Shown in pieces: positions 49,525 to 60,382 of a stretch of DNA of 64,000 bases. Within the stretch, counting starts at the first letter, position 1, and every line of letters begins with the position of its first letter. The translations under genes and the position numbers were made by a program. The notes beneath the pieces were generated by a model. The model did not search any database. It was not told where the DNA came from and saw nothing but the letters and a program-made list of their open reading frames with translations. The stretch is from Leishmania infantum JPCM5 (Eukaryota > Euglenozoa > Kinetoplastea > Trypanosomatida > Trypanosomatidae). The stretch spans positions 492,627-556,626 of the forward strand of contig NC_009409.2 of assembly GCF_000002875.2 (NCBI RefSeq). Direction: 5' to 3'.

Positions 49525-51309
49525 TCACGGCACCGAGAAGGTCACGACACTCGTCTCCAGCGTTGGTGAGTTCACGTCCACCAGCACCAGCGCCCCAGAG
49601 CGGGCAAAGGACGGCACGCAGATCAGGCGCACGCCAGCCTCTGCAGGGACAGCCTTATTCTCCTCATCCTTCGTAGACGCGGCGCTCAGCTTCTCCTTCG
49701 ATCGCACTGATAGCGAAGCTGGACCCGTGAAGCTGCGGTGAGTCTCTTCGTGCAGCTCCTCCAGCGTTGCGTAGCGCGTCTCGAACTGCGGCTGATCGCA
49801 AGCCACGACGCAATGCGGCGTGTGCTGGAACAGGAAAGGGTCGTGGTTGCAGAAAGGGTAGCTGAAGAGCGTGTTGGGAGCTGTCGGGCAGGCGCAGCCA
49901 GACACCACCACCATGCACATGGTGTCCAGCCGCGTCGGGAAGCGTGACTCGCGGGCCACGTCGTTTATGTTCTGCCCGGACGTCACGAAGAAGTTGACAC
50001 CGTCGGCTACCTCGACCTTGTGTTTCTTCGCCTCTGACCCCACGCGCTCCTCGCTCCTCACCTCCAACTCGGCGGTGGCCGCGGCGGGCGGCTGTGCAGT
50101 GAAGCAGAACGGATTCGAGACGAGTCGCAGGGTGGAGTGCTTGCCAGCTTTGGGGAGCAGCAAGGGATGCAGCGGCTGCTGCGGCTGAAACGCATCGGAC
50201 ATGTCGTTGGCGCCCGGCATCAGCTCCACCTCCACGGTGCGCACAACGCGCTCCAGCAGCGTGTCCAGCTGCCGCATTAACGCGGCGGAGGTGACCGTGC
50301 TAGCTTGTGCCTTGTCATCGTTCAGCCGCACGTGGTCAGACGGGTCGAGCTTCACCTTCTTCTTGAGCTTCAGCTCGTCAGTGGGGGCAATACTGTCACC
50401 TCCGATCACCAGTCGCGAGACGCACTTCGCCTTGGCTCGCAAGGAGGCGTTGCCCGTGTTGCCGCATAGGAACTCCACCAACAGCTCCAGCGAGGCGCGC
50501 GCGCGAGTCGCCGCGGCCTGCTCCTCCTTGCTACTGCCACGTGGGATGTTGATGCTCAGTCCGCTCACAAACGCGATGTAGCACGGGCTTGCGGCGCGAA
50601 TCAACGGACGCGGGACAAACGTGAAGCGCAAGTCCCCGCTGAAGGCGTAGCGAAGCACCTTAATGCTGCCATTGGGGAGCAGGGTACCGTAGACGCCCAG
50701 CACAACCCCGGTGCAGAAGCGCTCGGCATCGAGTCCTTGCAGCAGGACACGGCCGCTGCTGTCCTCCAACATCAGCTCATCGGCGCTGTTGCACACGCTG
50801 TAGTGCTCATCGGCGGCGGCAAGCGTTTGCCCGTCGTTGCTCGCATCTTCTTCGGCCTCATTGCCGAGGCGCATTGCAGCGGCTGCAGCATCCTCAGATC
50901 TCTCGGGAGGCGCGGCCTCCACGACGCCGCTCTCCTCATCGTTATCATCGCCAGCGTCAATGCGGACGAGCTCACTCTGATACTCATCAAGGAAGCGGGG
51001 CAGCAGCTTCATGTTCTTGTACACAATGCCGACGCACACAGCTGGCATGCCCGGTTGCAGCTCAAGCACGCGCCGGGGCTTCATGGCCCCGGCCTCTGGA
51101 CCATACATCGGGTCCTCCCGCACAATGCGCTGGATGGCATGCAGAGCAGACGTGTATTGCGCCCCCATTCGGCATCGGTACATGGGTGCATACTGCTGCG
51201 TGAACTCCAGAGAACGAAGAAGAAAGCGCTGATGGGTACGTGTAATGGGGCACGCGCTGCGTGTCTCGACAGCCGCAGCAGCAGAGCCGTTACTGATCAT
51301 AACTGACAC
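49525..51309 (-). CDS. POLD2: DNA polymerase delta subunit 2 (small B subunit)
   Basis: 594 residues (human POLD2 469). The B subunit is an OB-fold plus an inactive calcineurin-like phosphoesterase that stabilises the catalytic subunit. RFLLRSLEFTQQYAPMYRCR (residues ~28-48) matches the POLD2 N-terminal FSKQYAHIY. LQPGMPAVCVGIVYKNMKL, then LEDSSGRVLLQG and VVLGVYGTLLPNG follow in the OB part. Then IAFVSGLSI, RLVIGGDSI, VELMPGANDMSDAF, QQPLHPLLLPKA, RLVSNPFCF, FFVTSGQNI and CPTAPNTLFSYPFCNHDPFL follow in the usual order of the phosphoesterase half. Inserts of Ser/Ala/Glu-rich sequence (about 120-190 and 440-460) explain the extra length. Nuclear replication role from the family. Firm. Confidence 0.92.
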   Translation of the reverse strand: MSVMISNGSAAAAVETRSACPITRTHQRFLLRSLEFTQQYAPMYRCRMGAQYTSALHAIQRIVREDPMYGPEAGAMKPRRVLELQPGMPAVCVGIVYKNMKLLPRFLDEYQSELVRIDAGDDNDEESGVVEAAPPERSEDAAAAAMRLGNEAEEDASNDGQTLAAADEHYSVCNSADELMLEDSSGRVLLQGLDAERFCTGVVLGVYGTLLPNGSIKVLRYAFSGDLRFTFVPRPLIRAASPCYIAFVSGLSINIPRGSSKEEQAAATRARASLELLVEFLCGNTGNASLRAKAKCVSRLVIGGDSIAPTDELKLKKKVKLDPSDHVRLNDDKAQASTVTSAALMRQLDTLLERVVRTVEVELMPGANDMSDAFQPQQPLHPLLLPKAGKHSTLRLVSNPFCFTAQPPAAATAELEVRSEERVGSEAKKHKVEVADGVNFFVTSGQNINDVARESRFPTRLDTMCMVVVSGCACPTAPNTLFSYPFCNHDPFLFQHTPHCVVACDQPQFETRYATLEELHEETHRSFTGPASLSVRSKEKLSAASTKDEENKAVPAEAGVRLICVPSFARSGALVLVDVNSPTLETSVVTFSVP

Positions 51310-53347
51310 TCTTCCTCTCGCCAGTGCTTTCTATTGCAGTGTGTTCTATGTGTGCGTGCAGCCCCGTGTACGCGTCTATCGTTCTCCCTGTGGCCTATGT
51401 GTATGTGTCTGTGTGTGTGTGTTGCTGGGGGGAGGAGAGGGGATGGTCGTGCGAGCGAGAGCTGAGGGGGACTACATGCGCTCTTTTAGACCGCTTCGAA
51501 TCGCTCCCGTATACCAATCGCTTTTCGAGTTTGATCCGTCAACGTAGCGGTCGCTCCCAGTTAGTGGTGTGTCATGCTTGATGGCGGTGCGTAGCGTTTA
51601 CGAAACAAGGGAGAAAGAGAGGGCCATACAGATTTAGAGAGTGTGCGTGTGTGCGTGCGTGAGAAAGAGAGATTCAGAGTAGCTCAGAGCCGATGCTTGA
51701 GATGCAAACCGGTAGAGAAGGCATGAAGGTTACTCTTGCAGCGATCTGTCCCTCACTGCATCAAGCGAGGAGGGGTAAAGCGAGAGTCGGCAAGCGGGCA
51801 CGCAAACACGCCCCGCGTCGCTGTGCCCCCCCCTCCCCTCCTCTCCTCCTCCTCGCCAAGTCAGGCCAGGGCTCTGCGTGTGGGCTTCGTTTCCTTTTGA
51901 CGCGCTCGCACTCCCACTCGTGCACAAGAGGCACCACACAGTCAGACCGATTTAAGGAGGGGTGCCACGCGAGGTGGGAAGCAGGTGGGGAGAGGGGGTT
52001 CCAGATGCGCCGCTTCAGGTGACGACGTGCCGCGGCATAAAAGAGAGAACCCTCGCGTGCGCAGAGTGCAGAGACTCCCACTCGTGCTCGCGCCTTCGAT
52101 CAAAACCAGAAAAAAAAATGAGCAATGGCAAGAGCAGCTGCTGGAGAAGATACGCGATGCATCGAGCGACGCCACCGACTTGCCCTCCCCCTCCACATCT
52201 TGCCAGCGTGAAATGTGCAGGCCGTTTCTCTTCTAGTTTTTTTTTGGTCCTTTGTGTTGCCATTTTTAAATATTCCTTTGTTTCTTTCACCTTATCTGTT
52301 ATCTGTCAGGCTCCACGTGCACGTCGGTGCAGATGCGAGTGTGGGCGATCATGTAGAGTCCTATGACCCGGTGCGTCATAGGGATGGGGGGGGGGGGGGC
52401 ATCAGCGGCGGTTTTAGTAGAGATACTTGGAAAGGGGGGAATGACCAAGCCTTACCTATCCGTGTCGCCTGCCTCCTACACAGTCTTATACTCTTCCACT
52501 TACAAACCTTCTCTGCATCTTCGCTCTGATCGTATTTCGAGTAGCCGACGCGTATGCATTCGCCTTCGAAAGAGCAGCAACACGATGCGCAAGAGGGAGC
52601 GCCGCAGTTGAGCGTGAGCTCCACCACGCGAAGGCAACAACCTAGGGAGGTTGTGCGTGAGGAGAAAAAAAAAAGGTCGAGCCGCTCCTCTCTTCTCGCA
52701 CTGTGTTGAGCTGCCACAAACTTCGAAGGGGCCGCACCATGAAGCTCATTCACGATCCAGAACACACACATACACATGTAGGTGGCCTGAGTTCCCTTAG
52801 AGCGCATATATATATGAGCACAGCGCGAAAAAGAGACACGCACACGCGCCCACGCCGCCACAAACGCATAGAAGAAAATAAAAAGCACAAGTGACACAGA
52901 ACCCCCACCACCACTAAAAAGGAGACAGACAGAGACAGAAGGGGGCATGAGCATCACTTCCTGCCAAGAAAAAAACGTGTGCGTGCGTGTCTTGCTCGTC
53001 CTCCCTTTTTCGTCTCCGTTGCATGCACTTTCCATGCGCGTGTGTGCCCGCGTTTCGCTTCTCCCTTCGCCTCCGTCTCTTTTTCCTTTGTTGTTGTTCC
53101 GGTCTCTGTCGTTGTTGGAGGAGGGGGGCAGGGGCGGCTTCGGACGGGCAAACAAAAAAAAAAGAAAGAAACACAGACACAAAAAAAAAGACAGACAGAC
53201 AGAGAGGCCGTTCAACACATGCGCAGGAAGTTTGAGCGCTGACGAGCAAAATCCATTAGAGAGAGCGAAGAGAAAGCGCGCGCGAGTGAGCAAGGCGCGC
53301 ATGCACGCTAAGAGGAGGGGAGGACAAAGAACGACAGCGGCCGGGTC
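51310..53347. other. Long intergenic / 3' UTR region
   Basis: 2.0 kb with no gene I can support. It has a G-run of about 15 (52386-52400), GT/CT and GA tracts, and A-runs at 52665-52674, 53152-53163 and 53180-53189. The longest minus-strand frame, 52376-53302, encodes Phe/Cys/Arg/Thr-rich sequence typical of a translated CT-rich strand. Likely the Ran 3' UTR plus the POLD2 leader. Confidence 0.6.
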
Positions 53348-53998
53348 TCACTCGTCATCGCCCATGGGCAGCGGCGCGTTCGCCATGGCCTGCTGCTCCG
53401 CCTCCAGCGCGGCCACCTGCTCTGCCGTAAGAGCAACCACATCTGTGTCCAGCATCGGCACCTCCACCAGCATCAGCTCAGGATCGTTGGCCAGCTTCTT
53501 CGCCAGCCACACGAACGGTTTCTCAAAGTTGTAGTTGGACTTGGCCGAGATATCGTAGTACTGCAGCCCCTTCTTGCGGTGGAAGGTGATCATCTTCGCC
53601 TTCACCTGACGGTCCGCGCAGTCTACCTTGTTGCCTACCAAGACGATGGGAATGTTGTCGCACACGCGCGTGATGTCGCGGTACCAGTTCGGCACGTTCT
53701 TGTACGTGTTGCGGCTCGTGACATCAAACATAATGATGGCGCACTGGCCTTCCACGTAGTAGCCATCGCGCAGACCACCGAACTTCTCCTGGCCGGCAGT
53801 ATCCCAGCAGTTGAAGCAGATCTTGCCACGGTTCGTGTGGAAGGTCAGCGGGTGCACATCGACACCAACGGTGGCGACGTAGCGCTTCTCGAACTCGCCG
53901 GTCAGGTGACGCTTCACGAAAGTCGTCTTACCCGTGCCACCGTCGCCGACCAAGATCAGCTTGAAGCTGGCAACGCAGTCCGAGGGTGCCTGTTGCAT
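53348..53998 (-). CDS. RAN: Ran-family nuclear GTPase
   Basis: 216 residues from the Met of MQQAPSD; a Met three codons upstream (54007) is also possible. Ran drives nuclear import and export. Motifs: P-loop GDGGTGKT (18-25), the Ran basic [15 protein letters not shown] stretch, switch [29 protein letters not shown] (G3), NKVDCADR (G4), then SAK (G5). The C-terminal part (PELMLVEV...[16 protein letters not shown]) ends in GDDE, corresponding to the acidic tail that regulates RanBP binding. The loops after G4 also match Ran. The last residues differ from the usual DEDDDL. Very confident. Confidence 0.95.
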   Translation of the reverse strand: MQQAPSDCVASFKLILVGDGGTGKTTFVKRHLTGEFEKRYVATVGVDVHPLTFHTNRGKICFNCWDTAGQEKFGGLRDGYYVEGQCAIIMFDVTSRNTYKNVPNWYRDITRVCDNIPIVLVGNKVDCADRQVKAKMITFHRKKGLQYYDISAKSNYNFEKPFVWLAKKLANDPELMLVEVPMLDTDVVALTAEQVAALEAEQQAMANAPLPMGDDE

Positions 53999-55497
53999 GA
54001 TGTACAAATCGTGCGGAAAGAGGAAAGAAGCAGGTAGAAGCTATCTATAAAAATGCCGACCCCAAACAGGAAACAAAAGAGAGCGTTTGTTACAGGGACA
54101 ACGTGGGCGGATTCCGCGAGGGAGGATAGACTTAGTTTTGTATGGCAGACTCTTCTATCGACGGCGCCCGAGCAGTAGGAGGGGGGAGAGGGAGACAGGG
54201 AGTGAGGGCCAAGAGAAGGACGTATGGTGAAATAGAGGACGCACACGCGCGCAACGGCACAAACACAAGTGTGTGCAGAGAGTTCGAGAGGTGAGAAGGA
54301 TATTCCGGGGGACTCACAGAAAACAAACAGAGGGAAGGGGTCGATAGAGAGGAGGGGGGGATGTGGCTCGCACATACACACACGCACCTTCAATCAACGT
54401 GCCCGCATTTGGCGTACACCACCACCATCAGGGAATGGGGGTGGGGAGGAGGATCGGTGCTGACACTACATCTTCCCCTAGGAGATCAAGTGAACAAAAA
54501 GCAGCATCTACGGTTTCCTGTGCTTTTTCTTCTCTGTGTCGCATGGGTGGAGAGGGAGAAGTAAGAGGACAGGAGAGAGGGCAGGTGGACATGCGCGTTG
54601 GAGCGTGTCGCCCTCCCCCCAAAGCCACCTTTGCTCTCGTTTCTTCACTTTCAATGTTCAGGAAAGGAGGAAGGGCGGAAATATCACACATATGCACACA
54701 CATACGCACACACACGCACACATTCAAACACCGAAGCAGACTGGCAGGAGCACTCGAGTGCATTCGTGCGTGAGAGGGGGTTTGGGAGAAGGGGAGGGAA
54801 GTGGAATGGGGCCCAAAGAAGAGAAGGAGGGGCCGTGTCCACAGCATGTGTGTGTGTATGTCTGTGTGTGTTTGCGTATGCGTGTGCCATCATACGAGAG
54901 AGCTGGAGAGGACCCGAACCTGAAAACCTAAAAAAAAGAACGGGGAGGAAGAGCACAATGATCTCCGTCTATAGAACATCAGTCAACACTCCATGCGCCA
55001 TGCTTGTGCTGTTGCTTGATCACGCATGGAGCAAGAGGGAAAAGCGGGGCGTGGTGGCAGCGTGCCTTGATCTTCCATCACCTCGTGAGCTTATCGCTAC
55101 CGTCTCTCTCCTGTCACCTGCCCGCGTCGGCGCAAAGAGGCAGCTGCAGAGAGAGAGAGATGATATGCGCATCAGAGCGAGGAATACAAGGGCCCGTAGC
55201 TTGAAAATACGCAGCATCAGCAAGTAAAGGAGAAGACGCAGCGCACACCATCCATCAAGCAGGGCGCGCAGCACGCACACACAGCGACAGGCCTACACAT
55301 ACAAGCACATGCTGTACTCGCATCCTCCAACACGCACAGCGCTGGAAGCTGTGCAGAGCTCATCCATCTAGCACATACAAACACACACACAAGCAGCCCT
55401 GATTAGCGAGGTGTGACTGCCCACAGTGAGCGTCCGCTCTGGCGCGTTCCTACGAGTGCACAGGTGATCGCAAAAGCGCCGCAGCTGCAGTATACAC
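53999..55497. other. Intergenic region
   Basis: No gene seen. Purine-rich plus-strand tracts (54018-54036, 54280-54360, 54540-54600) are the candidate Ran splice signals. CA runs at 54377-54384 and 54690-54720; GT-rich 54850-54880. Low-complexity frames only. Confidence 0.6.
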
Positions 55498-56961
55498 CTA
55501 AATGTCACTGTCATCAGATCCGCTGTAGTCGCTGGAGTCGTCACTGCTAAACTCGCCGCTACTCGTCGAGGTGGACAACTCACTGCTGTCTGGTTCGGAG
55601 GAAGAGTCGCTTTCGGCAGGATTGTTGGCGAGAAGCCGCGAACGCTCGCCTCCCGCGGCAGGCGGCCGCGCGCCTGTCGCCACTCGCGGCCGACGCATCT
55701 GGTTCACAAGCGATTCGTCCTCCTCATCGTGGTTGTCCTCGTCGCTGTTCACGGCGCCGTCGCGAACGAGTGGACCGCGGCTGTGGCCAATGGCGTTCTG
55801 CGGTCGCCGCCGCTGCTGTTGCTTTTGACCGCGCTGCTGACGCGGCCTGCTGTCGTCGGTGTCGCTCCCTTCATCACCCGAGGTGGACTCGTCGCCGCTG
55901 CTATCCTCTTCGGCGGCGTTGCGGATGCGCACCCCGCCATTCACGCGCGGGGCGTTTTCGTACCCATCGTCTTCGTCATCGCTCATCGCCGGCGTCAGGC
56001 TCCCGCCACCGCCGCCGCGACGTCCACTCGGACGGCGCGCCATGCTGTCCGCCCGGATGTTCTTCAGCTCCTCCTTGCGCAGCCGCTCCCGCATCACCTT
56101 CAGCTTTGTCTCCTGCTCCTCGAGCATGGCATCCTCTTTGGCGTTGTACTTGGCGATCTGGTGCTCCAGAAACTCCAAGTTGCGGTACTGCTCGAGATAG
56201 TCGACGAATTGTGCATGCAGCTTCTTCTCGTGGTTCTCGTACTCTTTGAGGAAGGCGGGGTTAGTGGCCATTGCGCTTTTGTACTGCTTTTGGGCGCGCT
56301 CTAGGTGTGCCTTCTTGTTCTCGATCTTTTGCTCCAAGTTGCTCTCGTCCGCGCTGAGGTTGACGATGCTTTGCTGATACTGGTCCACCTCCTGGGTGAC
56401 GTTGGTGAGCAGCTCCCGCAGACGACGCTCGAACTCGCCGACCTCGGTGGCGCGAGACAAGATGCGCTGGCGGTCACCGCGCGAGTTCAGCTCTCCCTCG
56501 ACCAAGAAGAAGAGACTGCTGCCGTCCGCCGTCAGTTCGCTGCACAGTTGCTGCACCGCCTTGGCGTCGCTCACGTTCTTCTGCGCCGCCATCTGCTGCA
56601 GTGCGGTGAAGTCGGGCTCCTCGGTGTCCGTCGCCTTCATCGCCTTCTTCAGCACATTCGCGAGCTTCAGCATCTCCTGCACGGCGTGCCCGTCCGCCTG
56701 GTAGAGCTTCTTCACGTTGAGCTTGATTCTCCCCTTGGCGAGGGCGACCTCACACACCTGCTTGAAGAACGTCACGCGGTTATGCTCCCGCTCAATGTTG
56801 AACGTCACCTCCGCAGATGGCTCATAGCGGGTGATAAGCCAGTGAATACAGTCGGCGACCAGCTCTACATTCGGCTCGCGGAATGACTCCATGCTTATCA
56901 GCTGTGGATAGCCGAGGAGACGCATTGTCTCCGAAAAAGAGCGCAACTCACGAAAGGACAT
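55498..56961 (-). CDS. IFT38: Intraflagellar transport protein IFT38 (CLUAP1/DYF-3/qilin)
   Basis: 487 residues from the Met at 56961. The frame stays open to 57039, but the likely splice acceptor is at 57024, downstream of that Met. IFT38 is an IFT-B (peripheral) subunit needed to build flagella. The start reads MSFRELRSFSETMRLLGYPQ, matching CLUAP1 MSFRELRNFTEMMRALGYP, followed by SMESFREPN, ADCIHWLITRYEP and IKLNVKKLYQADGHAVQEML. This is the CH-like N-terminal domain (about 1-115). A coiled coil (about 190-330) follows, with LSADESNLEQKIENKKAHLE matching the family stretch. Then comes a Gly-rich hinge and an acidic Ser/Asp/Glu-rich tail to SGSDDSDI, longer than in animal CLUAP1. Strong call. 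Confidence 0.93.
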   Translation of the reverse strand: MSFRELRSFSETMRLLGYPQLISMESFREPNVELVADCIHWLITRYEPSAEVTFNIEREHNRVTFFKQVCEVALAKGRIKLNVKKLYQADGHAVQEMLKLANVLKKAMKATDTEEPDFTALQQMAAQKNVSDAKAVQQLCSELTADGSSLFFLVEGELNSRGDRQRILSRATEVGEFERRLRELLTNVTQEVDQYQQSIVNLSADESNLEQKIENKKAHLERAQKQYKSAMATNPAFLKEYENHEKKLHAQFVDYLEQYRNLEFLEHQIAKYNAKEDAMLEEQETKLKVMRERLRKEELKNIRADSMARRPSGRRGGGGGSLTPAMSDDEDDGYENAPRVNGGVRIRNAAEEDSSGDESTSGDEGSDTDDSRPRQQRGQKQQQRRRPQNAIGHSRGPLVRDGAVNSDEDNHDEEDESLVNQMRRPRVATGARPPAAGGERSRLLANNPAESDSSSEPDSSELSTSTSSGEFSSDDSSDYSGSDDSDI

Positions 56962-57732
56962 TGCCCTCCCCCTCCTCCTGCTCCTCCTCCACACACGCAC
57001 ACACAGACAGACACACAGACGCGCTTGGCAAAGGCGCAAAAGAAAAGAAGTGAGGTGAGAGTACAGTCTATTAGCGGTTGCACGGGTCGCTCAGTCACGA
57101 TGGGGCTGCCGCACAGGGAAGGCTTCTGCGCACACGCTCAGACAGGCAGCACGCACCTCGCTCAAGCACACACGCACACACATCAACGCGGGCGCGAGCG
57201 AGGAGTAGCGCTCGTAGAGGTGGACGAGAGAGACGGAGAGAAGGAGAGGGGGGGGAATGAACGTCGTTAGCGAGCGAAAAGACATGCGACGAGTCATCAG
57301 AAGCGAATGGGCCGATGCACCGCACCTCGACACGGCACGCTTACTATCACGTGCAACTGCAAAGAGAGTCCAAGTGCGGCGAGGGCACAGCTGGCCCACC
57401 ATCACCGCAAGAGCCGAGACGTTAAATGTCGTTAGCGGTGCAACCTTCTTTCTTTTCCGGGGAGGGGGAGAAAAGTTTCGCTTTCCTCCGTGCAGGTTTC
57501 ACTTCAGTATTGGACGATGGTTCAGCATGCGGCACACAGTCATGCGCACCATGAGTGTGTGATCAAGAAAAGAGAAATGGAGGAGTCGACACGATTTGTG
57601 TATGCACAGCATTGACTTCCAGTGTGTTCTTGTGGTATGTGCATACTCGTGCGTGCGTGCAAGCGGGGGAATGCGTGAGAAACCACTTCTGCTTGCGAGT
57701 GGCTCGTGGGCAAAGACCTTTCTTGATACGCC
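56962..57732. other. Intergenic region
   Basis: No gene seen. It holds the IFT38 splice acceptor region (57024-57060) and a CA run near 57168-57182. The rest is the 3' UTR of the exonuclease gene. Confidence 0.6.
57024..57060 (-). promoter_or_regulatory. Putative spliced-leader acceptor of IFT38
   Basis: On the minus strand the pyrimidine tract (plus 57029-57060) leads to AG at 57024-57025, 63 nt before the ATG at 56961. It supports the chosen start and excludes the open-frame Met at 57039. Confidence 0.55.
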
Positions 57733-59262
57733 TCATACAAGGAAAACGGCGCGAGTAGCGGCAGCGGGAGGGTCACTCGCCTCCTCACCGTCGTCGTCAC
57801 CGGCGCTGCCACGGCGCTTGTTTCTCTTCTCAGCAGCCTCCTTGCTGCGGGACGAGCCTGACGCCTTGCCTTTTCTCCCACCTGAGGTGGCCTTCTTCGC
57901 TGCCCGATCCGGCGACACTGTGGGTGTTGATGCCGCGTTCACGTCGCTCACAGCATCATCATCTTCTGCCGCGTCGATGGAGAGAGCTGCAGCGCGGCTC
58001 GTGGTCGTCGATGACAGCGTTCGAGAAGCGGTAAAGCTACTGGCTCCAGCGGAAATGCTGTGAAGATCATCATCGTCATCCAGCTTGAACTCCTCAATAG
58101 GTGCACTGGCGCTCACCTTATTCTGTTCACTAAAGATGTCGTCAAAGTCGAGATCGAGCAAATCCGTCGCTGCTCCACTCTTGCAAGGCTTGCCAGAGCC
58201 ATCCGAAGCGCTACGATACGCGGAGTAACCGATACTGCTGCTGTCTGCGTGCCCCGCTGAAGCGGAGTGCGACACATCGGCCAAGAGGAACGTGTCATCC
58301 AAGCTAAGCGCGGCCCTTTCCTGCGCCTGCCGCGCTGTGTGCTCGCGCAAGAGCTGCTTCGCCTCCGCGTCGAAAAAGCGCGGCACGAGCTGCTCGCGCG
58401 GCGCCATTTCATCGTCGCCGTAGCGAAGCAGAGTGTGATACAGAGCGTCCCACGTCATACGAGCGTCGTTGCCGGCCCGATGCGCCGGTAGCGTTGGAGG
58501 GATGTGCAGCCACTGCACGAGATCCACAAGCTTCCACGACGGCGGATGCTTATCTATGGTGACAGGACGTCGACGGTGTGCATCGCGAATGAGGTGAATT
58601 GTGTCGCCGAAGACAAAACTGGGCGGCAGCTCCATGTGGAACTTCTCGAGTGTCCACTTGATCAGCGACACATCCGCCAGCTTTCCACCGTGGGAAAGCA
58701 GCAGGATGCGCTCCTCGGAGCCAGAAATCTCGTCTGGCTGCGGTGTCTGGACAAAATTAAGAAACTGCTGCCACGCCTCAGCAAACGGGATACCCTCCTT
58801 TTCCAGCATCATGTCCGTAATGTGCGTCAGCTCCTCGACACCCGGGCCCTGCTTGCGGCCGCAGACAGGTTGAACGAGGCATGAAAACGTTTCGTCGAGA
58901 AGCGGTGAGTACAGTCCCAGCTCCGTGATGTCCTCCGTCGGTCCATCTGCCGTAAACACCGGCGGCCCAGTAAACTCCATGTCAAATGTGAAAACGCGGA
59001 ACGGGACAGAGAGGTACAGCTCGTACACAATCCTCTTCGTGAGCTGAGTGCACAACCGCCCATCCATGGCCAGGAGCTTCCCCTCAGTGATACCGAGACT
59101 CTCCAGCTGCCGCTCGCAGTGCTCCAGCAGGAAGCCGCGTTGGATTGGAAGCGACGGTGTCATGCCTAGTTGTATCTGTGTGAGCGCTTCAAGGGGGTTC
59201 AGTTGGCCCTTTAACACGACCGACGCTTTTCGGCGCAGCGTCGCGTGTGACCGTCGCAGCAT
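57733..59262 (-). CDS. DEDDh-type 3'-5' exonuclease, possibly mitochondrial
   Basis: 509 residues from the Met at 59262. The longer frame to 59427 is upstream of the likely acceptor (59283). The first ~20 residues (MLRRSHATLRRKASVVLKG) are basic and lack acidic residues, as in a mitochondrial presequence. The DEDDh exonuclease core spans about 90-285: FTFDMEFTG (D94, E96), then TEDITELGLY, HITDMMLE, LLSHGGKLADVSLIKWTLEK (D197), and HRAGNDARMTWDALYHTL (H261, D266). All five metal or catalytic positions are present. The remaining ~200 residues are Ser/Asp/Ala-rich with a Lys/Arg patch near the C-terminus. Substrate unknown: RNA or DNA, and the exact family (oligoribonuclease, TREX, PARN-like) cannot be read by eye. 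First gene transcribed in the region seen. Confidence 0.8.
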   Translation of the reverse strand: MLRRSHATLRRKASVVLKGQLNPLEALTQIQLGMTPSLPIQRGFLLEHCERQLESLGITEGKLLAMDGRLCTQLTKRIVYELYLSVPFRVFTFDMEFTGPPVFTADGPTEDITELGLYSPLLDETFSCLVQPVCGRKQGPGVEELTHITDMMLEKEGIPFAEAWQQFLNFVQTPQPDEISGSEERILLLSHGGKLADVSLIKWTLEKFHMELPPSFVFGDTIHLIRDAHRRRPVTIDKHPPSWKLVDLVQWLHIPPTLPAHRAGNDARMTWDALYHTLLRYGDDEMAPREQLVPRFFDAEAKQLLREHTARQAQERAALSLDDTFLLADVSHSASAGHADSSSIGYSAYRSASDGSGKPCKSGAATDLLDLDFDDIFSEQNKVSASAPIEEFKLDDDDDLHSISAGASSFTASRTLSSTTTSRAAALSIDAAEDDDAVSDVNAASTPTVSPDRAAKKATSGGRKGKASGSSRSKEAAEKRNKRRGSAGDDDGEEASDPPAAATRAVFLV

Positions 59263-59282
59263 TGAGTGTGGGATCAGAAAAT

Positions 59283-59300
59283 CTGAGTGAAAGGAGGGGG
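59283..59300 (-). promoter_or_regulatory. Putative spliced-leader acceptor of the exonuclease gene
   Basis: On the minus strand a pyrimidine tract (plus 59287-59300, GAAAGGAGG then G) leads to AG at 59283-59284, 21 nt before the ATG at 59262. A short but clean pair. Confidence 0.5.
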
Positions 59301-60350
59301 GGACAATGTAGGGAGTTGACAACGACAGAAGAGAAAAAAAAACGCTTGAAACGATCTCTGTGAAGAGCCGCTCCGTACGGCACGAAATGCGCGTATTTTT
59401 GCTTGGCAGGCTTCGAAATTGTAACAACGCCGCAGGGCAGATGAGCGTGGGTCAGATAAGAGAAGCAGTCAGAGATTGCGCGCGTGAGAGCAGGCAAGAC
59501 TGAAAGCAAAGACAAACGGGATCACCTTGCCTGTGCGGTGCAGTCTTACTCACCTTTCTTTCTACTCTGATAAACCTCCCTCTCTGGCACCTACACTACA
59601 ATGCCAGTCGAAGGCGTGGTACACGCAAAAAAAAAGCGGGGCAGGCACCTATGGGACGGTGTGGGTGTGGTCGCGGTGCAGGCAAAGGAATGTTCACCGC
59701 TACCAGCTCTTACCACTCAGCACATAGGCAACGTGACTGTGTGCACCGCTATTCTTACCCTCCTCTTCTTTCATGTGGGGCCGCATAGACAGACGGAAGG
59801 CGATGCGCAGGAGCAGGCGAGGCACACGCAGCACACAGCACATGGGAGGAAAGCGGGAAACAAAAGGAAAGAGGGGAGCAAATCGGTACACAGGAAAGAG
59901 AGCCAAGGGATAAGAAGGTAGACGAGGAGCAGAGAAGAGAGAAAAGGTGGGGAAGGGCTGAGGCCGTGGTTCAACAGAGAGCAATGGTAGTGGCAGAGGC
60001 AGCTCGTGATAGTGCGTTTCTCTTCCGAAGAATTCGATCGACTTCGACGCCTCCTTCGTTTCACGAGCGCGTTATCAGGTCGAGGGAGGGAGCAAGAGCC
60101 TTGTGCAGACCCGAGATGAAGCCGGGGGAACGGCAACACTCAAAAAGAAGAGGTGTACGGGTGGAAAAAGAACAACAGTCATTATCACCCCCTCCCATCA
60201 CATTCACCTCCACTTCTCTTGCAACGCGCGTGAGCGACAGATTAACAGCACCGGCAAGAGAACACTTACTCCTTCACACGCTCACACACGCACGCACGTT
60301 GATAGGCGCTGCCTCTTATGCCTCGCCCCCTCCCCTCCCTTTTGTCTTTT

Positions 60351-60382
60351 GTGTGTGTGTGTGTGTGTGTGCGCGCGCGCGC
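60351..60382. repeat. GT then GC dinucleotide run
   Basis: About ten GT units followed by about six GC units. Alternating purine-pyrimidine of this kind can form Z-DNA. Confidence 0.85.

Noticed and set aside
52376..53302. Minus-strand 308-codon frame between POLD2 and Ran
   Set aside because: Translation of a CT-rich strand (Phe, Leu, Ser, Cys, Arg runs); no motif, and it runs through the long G-run.
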